Source: Micromonospora sp. MW-13 (lineage in GTDB: Bacteria; Actinomycetota; Actinomycetes; Mycobacteriales; Micromonosporaceae). Taken from it: a stretch of DNA of 64,000 nt. This document shows positions 8,867 through 17,487 of the stretch, one piece after another (positions within the stretch are counted from its first letter, which is position 1; the number at the start of each line of letters is the position of its first letter). The DNA is taken from NCBI RefSeq assembly GCF_003434305.1, contig NZ_QKKX01000046.1:23913-87912 (forward strand), written 5' to 3'. The translations under genes and the position numbers were made by a program. Below the pieces are notes generated by a model. The model did not search any database. It was not told the origin of the DNA and worked only from the letters and a program-made list of their open reading frames with translations.

Positions 8867-9768
8867 CGCCCCCTCGCACCGGTGGACGACTCCCGGTCGC
8901 AGCCGGTTGACGTAGACGTACGCACCCACGGAATCGCCGGCGGCGCGGCCGAAGCCGGTCATGTGCCGGACCACGCCCTTAGCAGGTGGATCGTCGGTGG
9001 TGGCATCGAAACTGAAGCAGAGGAGGCGGCGGAGACTGCGACGGCGGTCGGGCTCGGCGACAACAGTGTTGCCGACAGGTTGGCCGGTTCGGGCATTCAT
9101 CAAGCTCTCCTCTGAAGGGCGTTGCCGTCGCCACCGGTCGCCTTCTATCCGGCGAAAGTCGAGTTCCGCCGGAACGGCGTAAGCCGGAATCGTGCGGTTG
9201 GTTCAGATCCCCACTACCGCCGCGGCACTGGCGTCAACCATGAATCAGGTGCGGGGGCACGGGCAAGGAGTACGCCTGTTCGGAACTGTTCGGAAAGGGA
9301 TCGGTACGCCCCGCCGGGTTGGCCGGCTCGCGCCCCGGACCACGGCCCTGTCGGCGTACAGCTTCACCCACACAGGCACGCAGCGGCGGACCGCGTCTAC
9401 GGCTGAGGTCGCCGCTGCCGACCAGTTCATCCGTGGCGCAAGCCCACCCCGTCTGCACGTGGACTGACCAAGGCACCTCCGGCGTGGTCACCCTTCACCG
9501 GCAGAACGCAGGAAGTTTGGTCGACCTGCCGCTGCACGAGGCCGCTGACGACACCGCGACGTGCGCACCGCCCACCCGCCTTACCGGCGCATCCGGCGTC
9601 ACCACAGCGGCATACGAGAGCAGTACCACGCCAGTCAGCCGACTGCCGGACCTGGCACGGCCAGGGACGATGCGGGCGGCGATGTGCCATGAACCTGTCC
9701 ACGAACGGACGTCGGCAACGGTCAACATCAAGTCACCGCTCTCGCACCGAGCCGATGGGACGACGACC
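8867..9768. other. About 900 bases without a recognisable gene
   Basis: Between the hairpin and the 2OG oxygenase start I see only short open frames in both directions. One minus-strand frame at 8801-9103 could encode 100 residues but overlaps the terminator and the upstream gene end, and resembles no family. The stretch has no clear IS signature. It must contain the promoter of the 9769-12005 operon, and it marks the left border of the peptide cluster. Confidence 0.5.
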
Positions 9769-10569
9769 ATGACTCTCTCCGTGACAGCCGATGATCCGCT
9801 ATTCAGCGAGGAGGTCGTGACCGGGCTGACCAAGGATCATCTGGTTCGGCTGGCCACAGGAACCCTTGCCTGCGTGCACGCCCGCGCGTTCCTGCCCGCC
9901 GAACTGCGGGCGGATCTGGCCGGGCTGGTGGACCGGATGCCGTTGAGCTCGGTCAACTCGAAACGGGTCAACCCGCCTGTGCTGCGGTTCGGCCCGACGG
10001 TCAACGACTTCGTCGCCGATGGCCAGCTCGATCCCGGCTACTGGACGCACGTCGAGTCGGCGCGCACGGCGTGGGCGGCGGCCGACCTGGACCCCGATCC
10101 GCTCCGGATCTGCCTGGAGGGGCTCGGCGAGGTGTGGGGCGGGCCGCCGGAGGCGGCCCGGATAGCGGGTCGCCCGGTCATGGCTGGCACGATCCGCGAG
10201 TCGAACGGTGGGCTGCGGGTCCACTTCGACGACGTGGCACGGGAATTCCCGCGCGGGCTGTTCGACCAGAAGCTCGTCGCCCAACTGGCGATCAACGTCT
10301 ACCTGATGATGCCGTCCGTCGGGGGTGAAACCACCATCTGGCGCCGCACCTGGGAGCCCACGGACGAGGCGGCCCGGATCGGCTTCGGCTATGACAGCGA
10401 GGTGGTGGCGGGCGTCCAGTCGGTGACGGTGCGACCGGAGCCGGGCGACGCTCTCGTGTTCAACCCGCGCTTCTACCACTCCGTGGCAGGCGGGCAGGAC
10501 GGGCGCAGGGTGTCGGTCGCCATGTTCATCGGCATCACGACCGGTGGGAATCTGGCGATCTGGTCATGA
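9769..10569 (+). CDS. 2-oxoglutarate/Fe(II)-dependent oxygenase
   Basis: 266 residues from the ATG at 9769 (the frame is open upstream to 9319, but that part has no family character). A HxD iron-binding motif is seen in RVHFDDVAREFPRG, the distal histidine in NPRFYHSVAGG, and the 2-oxoglutarate-binding arginine a few residues later (DGRRVSVAMF). The segment GDALVFNPRFYHSV is typical of prolyl-hydroxylase-like or PhyH-like non-haem oxygenases that hydroxylate free amino acids or carrier-bound peptides. Its stop overlaps the start of the ATP-grasp ligase gene by four bases, so the two are translationally coupled and probably act on the same building block. Substrate unknown. Confidence 0.85.
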   Translation: MTLSVTADDPLFSEEVVTGLTKDHLVRLATGTLACVHARAFLPAELRADLAGLVDRMPLSSVNSKRVNPPVLRFGPTVNDFVADGQLDPGYWTHVESARTAWAAADLDPDPLRICLEGLGEVWGGPPEAARIAGRPVMAGTIRESNGGLRVHFDDVAREFPRGLFDQKLVAQLAINVYLMMPSVGGETTIWRRTWEPTDEAARIGFGYDSEVVAGVQSVTVRPEPGDALVFNPRFYHSVAGGQDGRRVSVAMFIGITTGGNLAIWS

Positions 10570-12005
10570 CGACACCGCGCGCCCGCGGTGCCTCCGCCGA
10601 GGAGATTCGTCTGGAGTTCGCCAGAAGACATCCGCGACTGCCGATGTTCACACCCACGGGTGGAACAGTGGTCGTGCTTCCCTCCCTCACCCTCTCGCCG
10701 GGGGAGTTGGCGCACATCGAGGGCTATGCCCGCTATGAGGAGCGACTTCTGTTCCTCCTGCTCATGTTGCGCGAGCCCGCCGTCTCCGTGATCTTCCTGT
10801 CCTCGGTGCCCGTCGACGCCGAGGTCGTCGACTACTACCTGAGCTTCCTGCCCGATCCGGCGGGCGCCCGTGCCCGGCTGCGGATGATGCCGGTGGGCCT
10901 GGCCGAGAACACCGAACTGTGCCCGTTGACGCACAGGATCCTCGCCGACCCCGCGATGTGCCACGAGATCGCGCGGGCGGCGGGCACCGATGCCTGGCTG
11001 TTTCCCTTTGTCGTGACCGAACACGAGGAGCGGCTGTCGGAGATCACTGGCCTTCCGCTGTACGGCGCGCCTGCGCGGCTGGCCGTTCTGGGGACGAAAT
11101 CTGGCAGCCGGGCGATCGCAGAAGGCGCTTGCGTCGCGACGGTCCCTGGCGCCGGGGGGCTGGCCAGCGTCGGGGAGGTGGAGGCCGTCGTGGCTCGACT
11201 GGTCGCGGACGGCCCGGTCATGCTGAAGCTGGACGACGGATACGGAGGCCTTGGCAACGCCATCGTCGAAGCCATGCCGAACGGACGCCTGGCCCAGGCC
11301 CGGATCAGGTTCACCGCACCGGACGAGACCTGGACGTCGTTCGCGGCAAAGATCTCCGCGCGGGGCGCGACCGCGGAGCGGTACCTCACGACACCGGGTC
11401 TGCGCTCGCCGAGCACGTTCGCCAGCATCACCCCGGACGGAACGCCCGAGGTGATCGTCACCCAGGACCAGGTCCTCGACGGGATGGTCTACGTGGGATG
11501 CCGGTCCCCGGCGGACAGCCGGTATCGACCAGCGCTGCGCGCCGCCGCCCAACGCGTCGTGGACGCCTTGTCCGCACGTGGTGTCATTGGCGTGTTCAGC
11601 CTGGATTTCCTGGCCGTCGAGCGTGGTGGATGGGAAATCCTGTTGTGCGAGACCAACCTGCGGGTCGGCGGCACAACGCACCCGTTCGGTACGACGTTGC
11701 TCGTGACCGGCGGTTGCGTTGACGGCGCCACTGGCCAGGTTGTCGACGGCGGGCGCGCCAAGGCCTACGTCGGCACGGATCACCTGTGGGTTCCCCACTT
11801 CCGCGGCTGCCGCCCCGCCGACATCATCGACCGCTTGGGCGCCAACGCCTTCGACCCGCGCCGCGGTACTGGCGCGGTCCTGCACCTGCTGGGTGCCGCA
11901 TGCGTGTACGGCAAACTGGGAATCACCGCGATAGGCGACACTCCCGGCGAAGCCGAGCAGGTCTATCAGGACAGCCGCCGAGCGCTCGGCGCGGCCGACT
12001 CCTGA
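10566..12005 (+). CDS. PGM1-type ATP-grasp peptide ligase
   Basis: A 479-residue protein matching, as far as I recall it, the peptide ligase family defined by pheganomycin PGM1 and the ketomemicin and resorcinomycin ligases, which join a nonproteinogenic amino acid to an acceptor amino acid or peptide with ATP. Seen in the sequence: the central ATP-grasp part with GPVMLKLDDGYGGLGNAIVE, the late acidic/asparagine metal site WEILLCETNLRVGGTTHPFG, and a C-terminal segment (AVLHLLGAACVYGKLGITAIG) that fits the PGM1 C-terminal domain. It overlaps the oxygenase gene upstream and converges on the leuB-like gene. In an NRPS cluster without a thioesterase, such a ligase could attach a terminal residue or act on the released peptide; that is inference. 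Confidence 0.75.
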   Translation: MTTPRARGASAEEIRLEFARRHPRLPMFTPTGGTVVVLPSLTLSPGELAHIEGYARYEERLLFLLLMLREPAVSVIFLSSVPVDAEVVDYYLSFLPDPAGARARLRMMPVGLAENTELCPLTHRILADPAMCHEIARAAGTDAWLFPFVVTEHEERLSEITGLPLYGAPARLAVLGTKSGSRAIAEGACVATVPGAGGLASVGEVEAVVARLVADGPVMLKLDDGYGGLGNAIVEAMPNGRLAQARIRFTAPDETWTSFAAKISARGATAERYLTTPGLRSPSTFASITPDGTPEVIVTQDQVLDGMVYVGCRSPADSRYRPALRAAAQRVVDALSARGVIGVFSLDFLAVERGGWEILLCETNLRVGGTTHPFGTTLLVTGGCVDGATGQVVDGGRAKAYVGTDHLWVPHFRGCRPADIIDRLGANAFDPRRGTGAVLHLLGAACVYGKLGITAIGDTPGEAEQVYQDSRRALGAADS

Positions 12006-12029
12006 GCCCGCTTGGCTTCGCCGTGGGTG

Positions 12030-13058
12030 TTACCGAAGTTCGGCGCGAATGGCGGCACCAGCCTCCTGGGTGCTCAACGAGCCACCGATGTCGGGCGTGC
12101 AGCGCCCTGCTGACACCGCCGTCGAAACCGCTCCACGGATCGCCAGTGCAGCCTCGGAGAGGCCGATTCCCTCACAGAGGAGCGCGGCGCTGAGGATCGC
12201 TCCGACGGGGTTCGCCTTTCCCTGCCCCGCGATGTCCGGTGCGCTGCCGTGGACCGGTTCGTACACGCCGAATCCGGTCTTTGGGTTGAGGTTCGCCGAT
12301 GCCGCCATGCCGAGGCCACCGGCCAACTGGGCGGTGAGGTCGCTCAGAATGTCACCGTAGGAATTGTTGGTCACGATGACGTCGAACACTGACGGGTCGG
12401 CGATCAGTTTCATCGCCGCCGCGTCCACGTACAGGTGGGAACAGTCGATGTCGGGACGCCGTTCGACCGCCTCGCGCCAACAACGCTGCCACAGTTTCCC
12501 GCCATTGGGAACGGCGTTCGACTTGTCCACGAGGCACACCGACTTTCGCGCTATCGAGAACGCGTAGTCGAGCACGCGTGAGACACCGCGGTAGGTGTTG
12601 ACCTCCTCGTCGATCGCGATCTCGTCCGGTGTGTCGGCACGCACCCTGCCGCCGACGCCGACATACAGTCCTTCGGAGTTTTCTCGCACGATGACGCAGT
12701 CGACGTTCCTGCGACGTTCGTCCCGCAGGGGGCTCAGCCGGGCGTCCCACAGAAACGCTGGCCGATGGTTCACGTACAGGTCGAGCTCGAAACGCATCTT
12801 GATCAGCACGCCCCGGCCGTACTCCGAATTGTTGATGCCGGGAGCGCCGATGGCACCGAACAGCACCGATTTCGCGGAACGTATCCGTTCGAAGTCCTCC
12901 GGGGACAGGCCTGCCCCGGTTTTCCGGAACGTGGTGGCGTTGACCTCGTCGAGGTGGTCGAAGTCGAGTCCGAGCCCCAGTTCATCGAGGACCTTGACGG
13001 CCTCGTCCGTCACCTCTGGTCCGATTCCGTCACCAGGTACAACAGCGATCACCGTCAC
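12030..13058 (-). CDS. leuB-like: Isopropylmalate dehydrogenase-like enzyme (LeuB family)
   Basis: 342 residues; the GTG at 13058 is preceded by GAGGAG six bases upstream, which decides the start. The family oxidatively decarboxylates 3-alkylmalates with NAD, the last step of one-carbon elongation of 2-oxo acids. Visible motifs are VPGDGIGPEV at the N-terminus, ENSEGLYVGVGG, the KSNAVPNGGKLW lysine region, NNSYGDILSDLTAQLAGGLG and the NAD-binding HGSAPDIAGQGKANP. The expected substrate-recognition helix reads VLIKMRFELDLYVNHRP, not the common L-R-x-E-L-x-x-Y-A-N-L-R-P, so the R-group pocket may differ from true LeuB. Last gene of the minus-strand elongation operon. Confidence 0.88.
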   Translation of the reverse strand: MTVIAVVPGDGIGPEVTDEAVKVLDELGLGLDFDHLDEVNATTFRKTGAGLSPEDFERIRSAKSVLFGAIGAPGINNSEYGRGVLIKMRFELDLYVNHRPAFLWDARLSPLRDERRRNVDCVIVRENSEGLYVGVGGRVRADTPDEIAIDEEVNTYRGVSRVLDYAFSIARKSVCLVDKSNAVPNGGKLWQRCWREAVERRPDIDCSHLYVDAAAMKLIADPSVFDVIVTNNSYGDILSDLTAQLAGGLGMAASANLNPKTGFGVYEPVHGSAPDIAGQGKANPVGAILSAALLCEGIGLSEAALAIRGAVSTAVSAGRCTPDIGGSLSTQEAGAAIRAELR

Positions 13059-13083
13059 TGTGATCTCCTCATAATCGTAGCCG

Positions 13084-14235
13084 TCACCGCTTGGGCTCCA
13101 GGGTCGCCAGCCGCCCCTGCGCGGTGTCGAGATATGCGTGCGGTTTGTTGAACGCGATACGAACGAAGCCGGAATCCGATGTCCGGTCGGACAGAAATAG
13201 CTGCCCCGGCGCGAGGAGCACACCCAGGTCGATCGCGAGCCTGCGAACGAAGGACCGGCAATCCTCTCGGCCGTATGGCCCGAGTTCGGCGACGACATAA
13301 CAACCGCCCCGAGGAGACGTGCAGCGTAACCCCACACCGCGGAAGATACGCACCGCCTTGTCCCGCAGCTGCTGAAGATCCGGCCGTGGATCCCATTCTT
13401 GCCCGTCAACCAGTCCGGACCGGGCCACGGCCTGTTGCAGGGGCACCGGAGCTCCGCCCGTCAGGCCGATGTGGATGCTGCGCAACGCACGGGTGAGTGC
13501 GGGGGCGGCACGGAGGAAGCCGATTCTCCAGCCACTGATGGCGTGGCTCTTCGAGAAACTGCCGACCACGATCGCTCGGTCTCGCAGTCCCGGCACGTCC
13601 GCCGCCGAGATGTGCTGTCCGCCGTCGTAGACATATGAGGCGTACACCTCGTCGGAAATGACCAGCAGATCGTGCCGCTCACACAGTTCCGCGATGACCG
13701 CCCACTCGTCTTCCTCCAGCACATGGCCAGTGGGATTGTTCGGCGTGTTCACCAGAATCGCCTTGGTACGGGGACCGATCGCGGCGGCGAGTGCCGTGGC
13801 GTCCCACCGCCAGTCCGGCGGCCGGACCCGGACGAATCTCGGCACGGCCGACGCCGTTGCGATCGAGACGAGATAGGGCTCGAAGAACGGCTCGAACACG
13901 ACGATCTCGTCACCCGGATCGAGGACGCCGAGCATCGCGACAGCCAGCCCTTCGGCCGCTCCCACCGTGATGGTGAGCTCGGTGTCCGGATCGGCCGGTG
14001 TCCGGAACGACTGGCCCAACGCCGCCCGGAGCTCCCCGTTGCCACGCATGTCGCCGTACTGGTTGTTCCCGTCCCGCAGCGCGGCGCACGCCTGGTCGAT
14101 CATCGCCTTCGGCGGCCGTGGCCATCCGGGGCTGCCCAGCGCGAGGTCCACCGCACCCATCCTGCGGCCCGCCTCGATCAACTCGCTGAGGCCGTCGGCG
14201 GGTAGTCGAGCCAGACGACGTGCGCCGGTGGCCAT
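13084..14235 (-). CDS. Class I/II PLP aminotransferase
   Basis: About 383 residues from the ATG at 14235. A GTG at 14253 overlaps the leuD stop (GTGA) and is an alternative start adding six residues; the AGGCGG upstream of the ATG favours 14235. Fold-type I signature: NTPNNPTGHVL, the ISDEVYASYVYDG aspartate that contacts the PLP nitrogen, and the Schiff-base lysine in GSFSKSHAISGWRIG. The substrate-binding arginine is probably in FVRIAFN near the end. Lying between the leuD- and leuB-like genes, it most likely transaminates the elongated 2-oxo acid to the amino acid used by the NRPS. It resembles aspartate/aromatic-type more than branched-chain (class IV) aminotransferases. Confidence 0.87.
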   Translation of the reverse strand: MATGARRLARLPADGLSELIEAGRRMGAVDLALGSPGWPRPPKAMIDQACAALRDGNNQYGDMRGNGELRAALGQSFRTPADPDTELTITVGAAEGLAVAMLGVLDPGDEIVVFEPFFEPYLVSIATASAVPRFVRVRPPDWRWDATALAAAIGPRTKAILVNTPNNPTGHVLEEDEWAVIAELCERHDLLVISDEVYASYVYDGGQHISAADVPGLRDRAIVVGSFSKSHAISGWRIGFLRAAPALTRALRSIHIGLTGGAPVPLQQAVARSGLVDGQEWDPRPDLQQLRDKAVRIFRGVGLRCTSPRGGCYVVAELGPYGREDCRSFVRRLAIDLGVLLAPGQLFLSDRTSDSGFVRIAFNKPHAYLDTAQGRLATLEPKR

Positions 14236-14249
14236 GGGCGCACCGCCTG

Positions 14250-14876
14250 TCACCGCGTGCCCGCCCTGGCTTGCGTTGATCCACTGCCCCGCGGGATCTC
14301 GGGCAGCCACGATGGCCGGCTCCGCTCGTAGTCCGCGATGTCCGCCGCGTCGCGCAGCGTCACTTCGATGGTGTCGAGTCCGTTGAGCAGCAGCCAGCGT
14401 GCCCGTTCGTCGATGCTGAACGACCAACGGTCCTGGCCAGCGGCCACTTCGCACTTCGTCAGGTCGACACTGATCTCGAAGGACGGATCGGCTTCGGCGC
14501 GGTCCATCAGCGACGCGACGGCTTCGTCCGGCAGGACGACCGCCAGCAGGCCGTTGCGCAGTGCGTTGCGGTGGAAGATGTCGCCGAACCGGGTCGAGAC
14601 GACCACCGCGAATCCCCACTCGCGCAGCGCCCAGACCGCCTGCTCACGCGAGCTTCCGGTGCCGAAGTTCGTGTCCGCGATCAGTACCGTCGCGCCTTCG
14701 TGTTCCTTGGAGTTGAGGATGAAGGCGGGGTCCTTTCGCCACCGCGCGAACAGGGCGTCAGAAAGGCCGTGCCGCGAGATCCGCTTGCCGAACTCGGCCG
14801 GAATGATCTGATCGGTGTCGACGTTGCTGCGCCGGAGCACCACTGTCCGGCCGGTGTGCGAGGAAAACGGTTCCAT
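14250..14876 (-). CDS. leuD-like: Isopropylmalate isomerase small subunit-like (LeuD family)
   Basis: 208 residues, the usual length for LeuD. Diagnostic stretches are RSNVDTDQIIPAEFGKRIS near the start, NFGTGSSREQAVWALREWGF (the swivelling-domain substrate loop) and GDIFHRNALRNGLLAVVLP. It forms the heterodimer with the LeuC-like protein encoded nine bases upstream; together they isomerise a 2-alkylmalate to a 3-alkylmalate. The gene order leuA-leuC-leuD-aminotransferase-leuB with almost no spacing makes a dedicated pathway likely, in addition to the housekeeping leucine pathway. Confidence 0.92.
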   Translation of the reverse strand: MEPFSSHTGRTVVLRRSNVDTDQIIPAEFGKRISRHGLSDALFARWRKDPAFILNSKEHEGATVLIADTNFGTGSSREQAVWALREWGFAVVVSTRFGDIFHRNALRNGLLAVVLPDEAVASLMDRAEADPSFEISVDLTKCEVAAGQDRWSFSIDERARWLLLNGLDTIEVTLRDAADIADYERSRPSWLPEIPRGSGSTQARAGTR

Positions 14877-14885
14877 TGCCTACTC

Positions 14886-16283
14886 TCAGACCAGATCGTG
14901 TGGGGCGGCGAGCCTGCCGGTCACCGCTGTTGCCGCCGCGACGGCGGGTGAGACCAGATGGGTACGGGCCCTGCCACCCTGGCGCCCCTCGAAGTTCCGG
15001 TTCGACGTGGACGCCACCCGGTTGTTGCCGGAGATCCGGTCCGAGTTCATGCCGAGGCACATCGAGCAGCCGGGCAGGCGCCACTCGGCACCCGCCGCCT
15101 TGAAGACCTCGTGCAGGCCCTCCTGCTCGGCCTGGACGCGCACCCGGCCGGAGCCCGGGACCACGAGCATCCGGACACCGGGTTTGACCCGGCGGCCACG
15201 CAGGATCTCGCCCGCCGCCCGTAGATCCTCGATCCGCCCGTTCGTGCACGAACCGATGAACACCGTGTCGATCGGGATGTCACGCATCCGGGTGCCCGGC
15301 CGGAGGTCCATGTACTCGAGCGCGCGCTCGGCGCTGGCCCGCTCGACCGGATCGGTGAACGACTCGGGCGAGGGCACCGCCGCGTCGAGCGGAAGGGCGT
15401 GCCCGGGATTGGTTCCCCACGTGACGTGCGGGCTGAGCTCGGCCAGGTCGATCCGGACCACTCGGTCGAAGGCGTCCGGGTCGTCGGTCACCAGCGTCTC
15501 CCAGTCCGACACCGCGTCCTGCCAGGCCGCACCGGACGGCGCGTAGGGCCGGTCCCGCAGATAGGCGAGCGTGTTGTCGTCCGGGGCGATCATCCCGGCA
15601 CGCGCACCAGCCTCGATGCTCATGTTGCACATGGTCATCCGGCCTTCCATGGACATCGAACGCACCGCCTCACCGCGGTACTCGATGAGGAAGCCCTGGG
15701 CACCGTTGGTACCGATGGCGCCGATGACCGCGAGGATGATGTCCTTCGCCTCGGTTCCCGCCGGGGGCAGCCCGGTGAACTCGACCGCCATGGTCCGGGG
15801 GCGGGCGACCGCGAGTGTCTGCGTGGCGAGCACGTGCTCGACGTCGCTGGTTCCCACGCCGAAGGCGAGTGCGCCAAGGGCGCCGTGGGTCGACGTGTGG
15901 CTGTCGCCGCACACCACCAGCATTCCGGGCTGTACCAGGCCGAGTTCGGGACCGACGACGTGCACGATGCCCTGGCTGGCGTCACCGATCGAGTACAGCT
16001 CGATGTCGTGCTCGGCGCAGTTGCCGCGCAACGCGTCGATCTGCGCCCGGCTCGCGTCGTCGGCGATGGTCAGCGAGTGGGTCGGCACGTTGTGGTCCTC
16101 GACCGCGAGCGTCAGTTCCGGGCGACGGACCCGGCGGCCGGACAGCCGGAGACCTTCGAACGCCTGGGGCGACGACACTTCGTGGATCAGATGCAGGTCG
16201 ATGTAGAGCAGATCGGTCCGTTCGTCCAGTTCGCGGACGACGTGGCGCTGCCACAGCTTCTCGGCCAGCGTCCTACCGGTCAT
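14886..16283 (-). CDS. leuC-like: Isopropylmalate isomerase large subunit-like (LeuC family)
   Basis: 465 residues, aconitase superfamily. The three iron-sulfur ligand cysteines are seen in FIGSCTNGR (first) and CSMCLGMN (the closely spaced pair), with GDSHTSTHGALGALAFGVG and the LATQTL segment as family landmarks. The start ATG overlaps the stop of the LeuA-like gene by four bases (ATGA). Works with the adjacent small subunit on the malate-type intermediate made by the LeuA-like enzyme. Nothing in the sequence itself says which side chain is processed. Confidence 0.93.
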   Translation of the reverse strand: MTGRTLAEKLWQRHVVRELDERTDLLYIDLHLIHEVSSPQAFEGLRLSGRRVRRPELTLAVEDHNVPTHSLTIADDASRAQIDALRGNCAEHDIELYSIGDASQGIVHVVGPELGLVQPGMLVVCGDSHTSTHGALGALAFGVGTSDVEHVLATQTLAVARPRTMAVEFTGLPPAGTEAKDIILAVIGAIGTNGAQGFLIEYRGEAVRSMSMEGRMTMCNMSIEAGARAGMIAPDDNTLAYLRDRPYAPSGAAWQDAVSDWETLVTDDPDAFDRVVRIDLAELSPHVTWGTNPGHALPLDAAVPSPESFTDPVERASAERALEYMDLRPGTRMRDIPIDTVFIGSCTNGRIEDLRAAGEILRGRRVKPGVRMLVVPGSGRVRVQAEQEGLHEVFKAAGAEWRLPGCSMCLGMNSDRISGNNRVASTSNRNFEGRQGGRARTHLVSPAVAAATAVTGRLAAPHDLV

Positions 16284-17467
16284 CGGGCCGACTCCGCGGT
16301 GTTCGCCATCTCGGCGAGGATCTCCTCACGCAGGACACCCAGCTCGACGCAGTCGCCGTCGGCACGACCGTTGACGTACTTCTCGTACAGCGAGTCGACC
16401 ATGTCGTCGTGAAGGTCGAGCTTGGCCTGTGCGGCGACGTGCCGCAGCACCGCGCGGCCGGAGTGGCGGGCCACCAGCAGTTGCGACTCACGGCCGAACC
16501 GGCCCGGCTCGACGTACTCGTAGGTCAACGGGTTCTGCAGCATCCCCTGCTGGTGCATGCCCGCCGCGGTGGCAAAGGCGTACGTGCCGAACAGCGCCTT
16601 GTTGCGTGGCTCTTCGAGTCCGATCGCCGCGCGGATCGCCGAGTAGACCTCGTACATCCCCTCGGTCTTGACGTCGGTCGTGGCCCCGTAGACCTCACTC
16701 TTGTACGCCAGCAGGCCGACGACCTCCTCGAGTGCCGTGTTGCCGGCACGTTCGCCGATGCCGCCCAGCGTCACCTGGACCTCGTCCGCGCCCGCCTCGA
16801 CGGCCGCCATGGTGTTGGCCAGTGCGAGTCCGAAGTCGTTGTGGCAGTGCACGGTGAGGCTCGCCGATGCCGGTGCCCACTCCCGGACCGTCGCGACCAG
16901 CTCGCCGAACTCGGCCGGTGTCACACACCCCATCGTGTCCCCGACACCGACCTGGGTCGCACCGGCCTCCAGCGCGGTCTCGACGGTGGCACGCAGGAGG
17001 TCGAGTGAACCGCGGCTGGAATCCTCCATCGCCAGGGTGATGAACGGAACGCCGAGCGAGGAGGCCAGCGAGATGGCGTCGTACAGCTCGCGCAAGGCGG
17101 CGTCGCGGGTGATGCCACGCTTGTGCTCGAGGTGGATCTCGCTGGCGGTGGCGATGACCTGCAACTGGTGGTTCTTCGTGCCCGCCGCCTCGACCGCCGC
17201 TTCGACGTCACCGCGGGCCGCCCGGCACAAGGTCGCCACCCGCGCGGTGGTGAGTGCCTCGGAGATCAGCCGGGTGGCCTCGACGTCCTTTGCCGACGAG
17301 GCAGGGAATCCGGCTTCGACGGCGTCGACGCCGAGTGCCTCGATCCGCAGGGCGAGGTCGAGTTTCGTCCGCGGACTCATCGCGTTGCGCGGGGCCTGCT
17401 CACCGTCCCGCAAGGTCGTGTCGAAAATCGAAATGCGCCGCGGTGCGCGGCCGGTGCTGTCAGTCAT
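16280..17467 (-). CDS. leuA-like: 2-Isopropylmalate synthase / homocitrate synthase-like (LeuA family), lacking the regulatory domain
   Basis: 395 residues from the ATG at 17467, chosen because GAGGAGG lies six bases upstream; the in-frame GTG at 17491, which overlaps the preceding stop, has no such site. The TIM-barrel signatures are IFDTTLRDGEQAPRNAMS, the HCHNDFGLALANTMAAVEAG metal-binding motif and GGIGERAGNTALEEV. The protein ends soon after the subdomains and lacks the C-terminal LeuA dimer allosteric domain of housekeeping enzymes of 550-600 residues, so leucine feedback is probably absent. It condenses acetyl-CoA with a 2-oxo acid to start chain elongation; candidates include making extra leucine, homoleucine or another homologated amino acid. 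Confidence 0.9.
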   Translation of the reverse strand: MTDSTGRAPRRISIFDTTLRDGEQAPRNAMSPRTKLDLALRIEALGVDAVEAGFPASSAKDVEATRLISEALTTARVATLCRAARGDVEAAVEAAGTKNHQLQVIATASEIHLEHKRGITRDAALRELYDAISLASSLGVPFITLAMEDSSRGSLDLLRATVETALEAGATQVGVGDTMGCVTPAEFGELVATVREWAPASASLTVHCHNDFGLALANTMAAVEAGADEVQVTLGGIGERAGNTALEEVVGLLAYKSEVYGATTDVKTEGMYEVYSAIRAAIGLEEPRNKALFGTYAFATAAGMHQQGMLQNPLTYEYVEPGRFGRESQLLVARHSGRAVLRHVAAQAKLDLHDDMVDSLYEKYVNGRADGDCVELGVLREEILAEMANTAESAR

Positions 17468-17487
17468 CCCAACCTCCTCGTTGGTGG

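Noticed and set aside
8801..9103. Possible 100-residue minus-strand protein after the first XRE pair
   Set aside because: Overlaps the terminator hairpin and the end of the upstream gene, lacks a ribosome-binding site and matches no family I know.
9234..9702. Short minus-strand frames in the gap before the 2OG oxygenase
   Set aside because: Cysteine/arginine-rich, mutually overlapping and without family similarity; best treated as non-coding.
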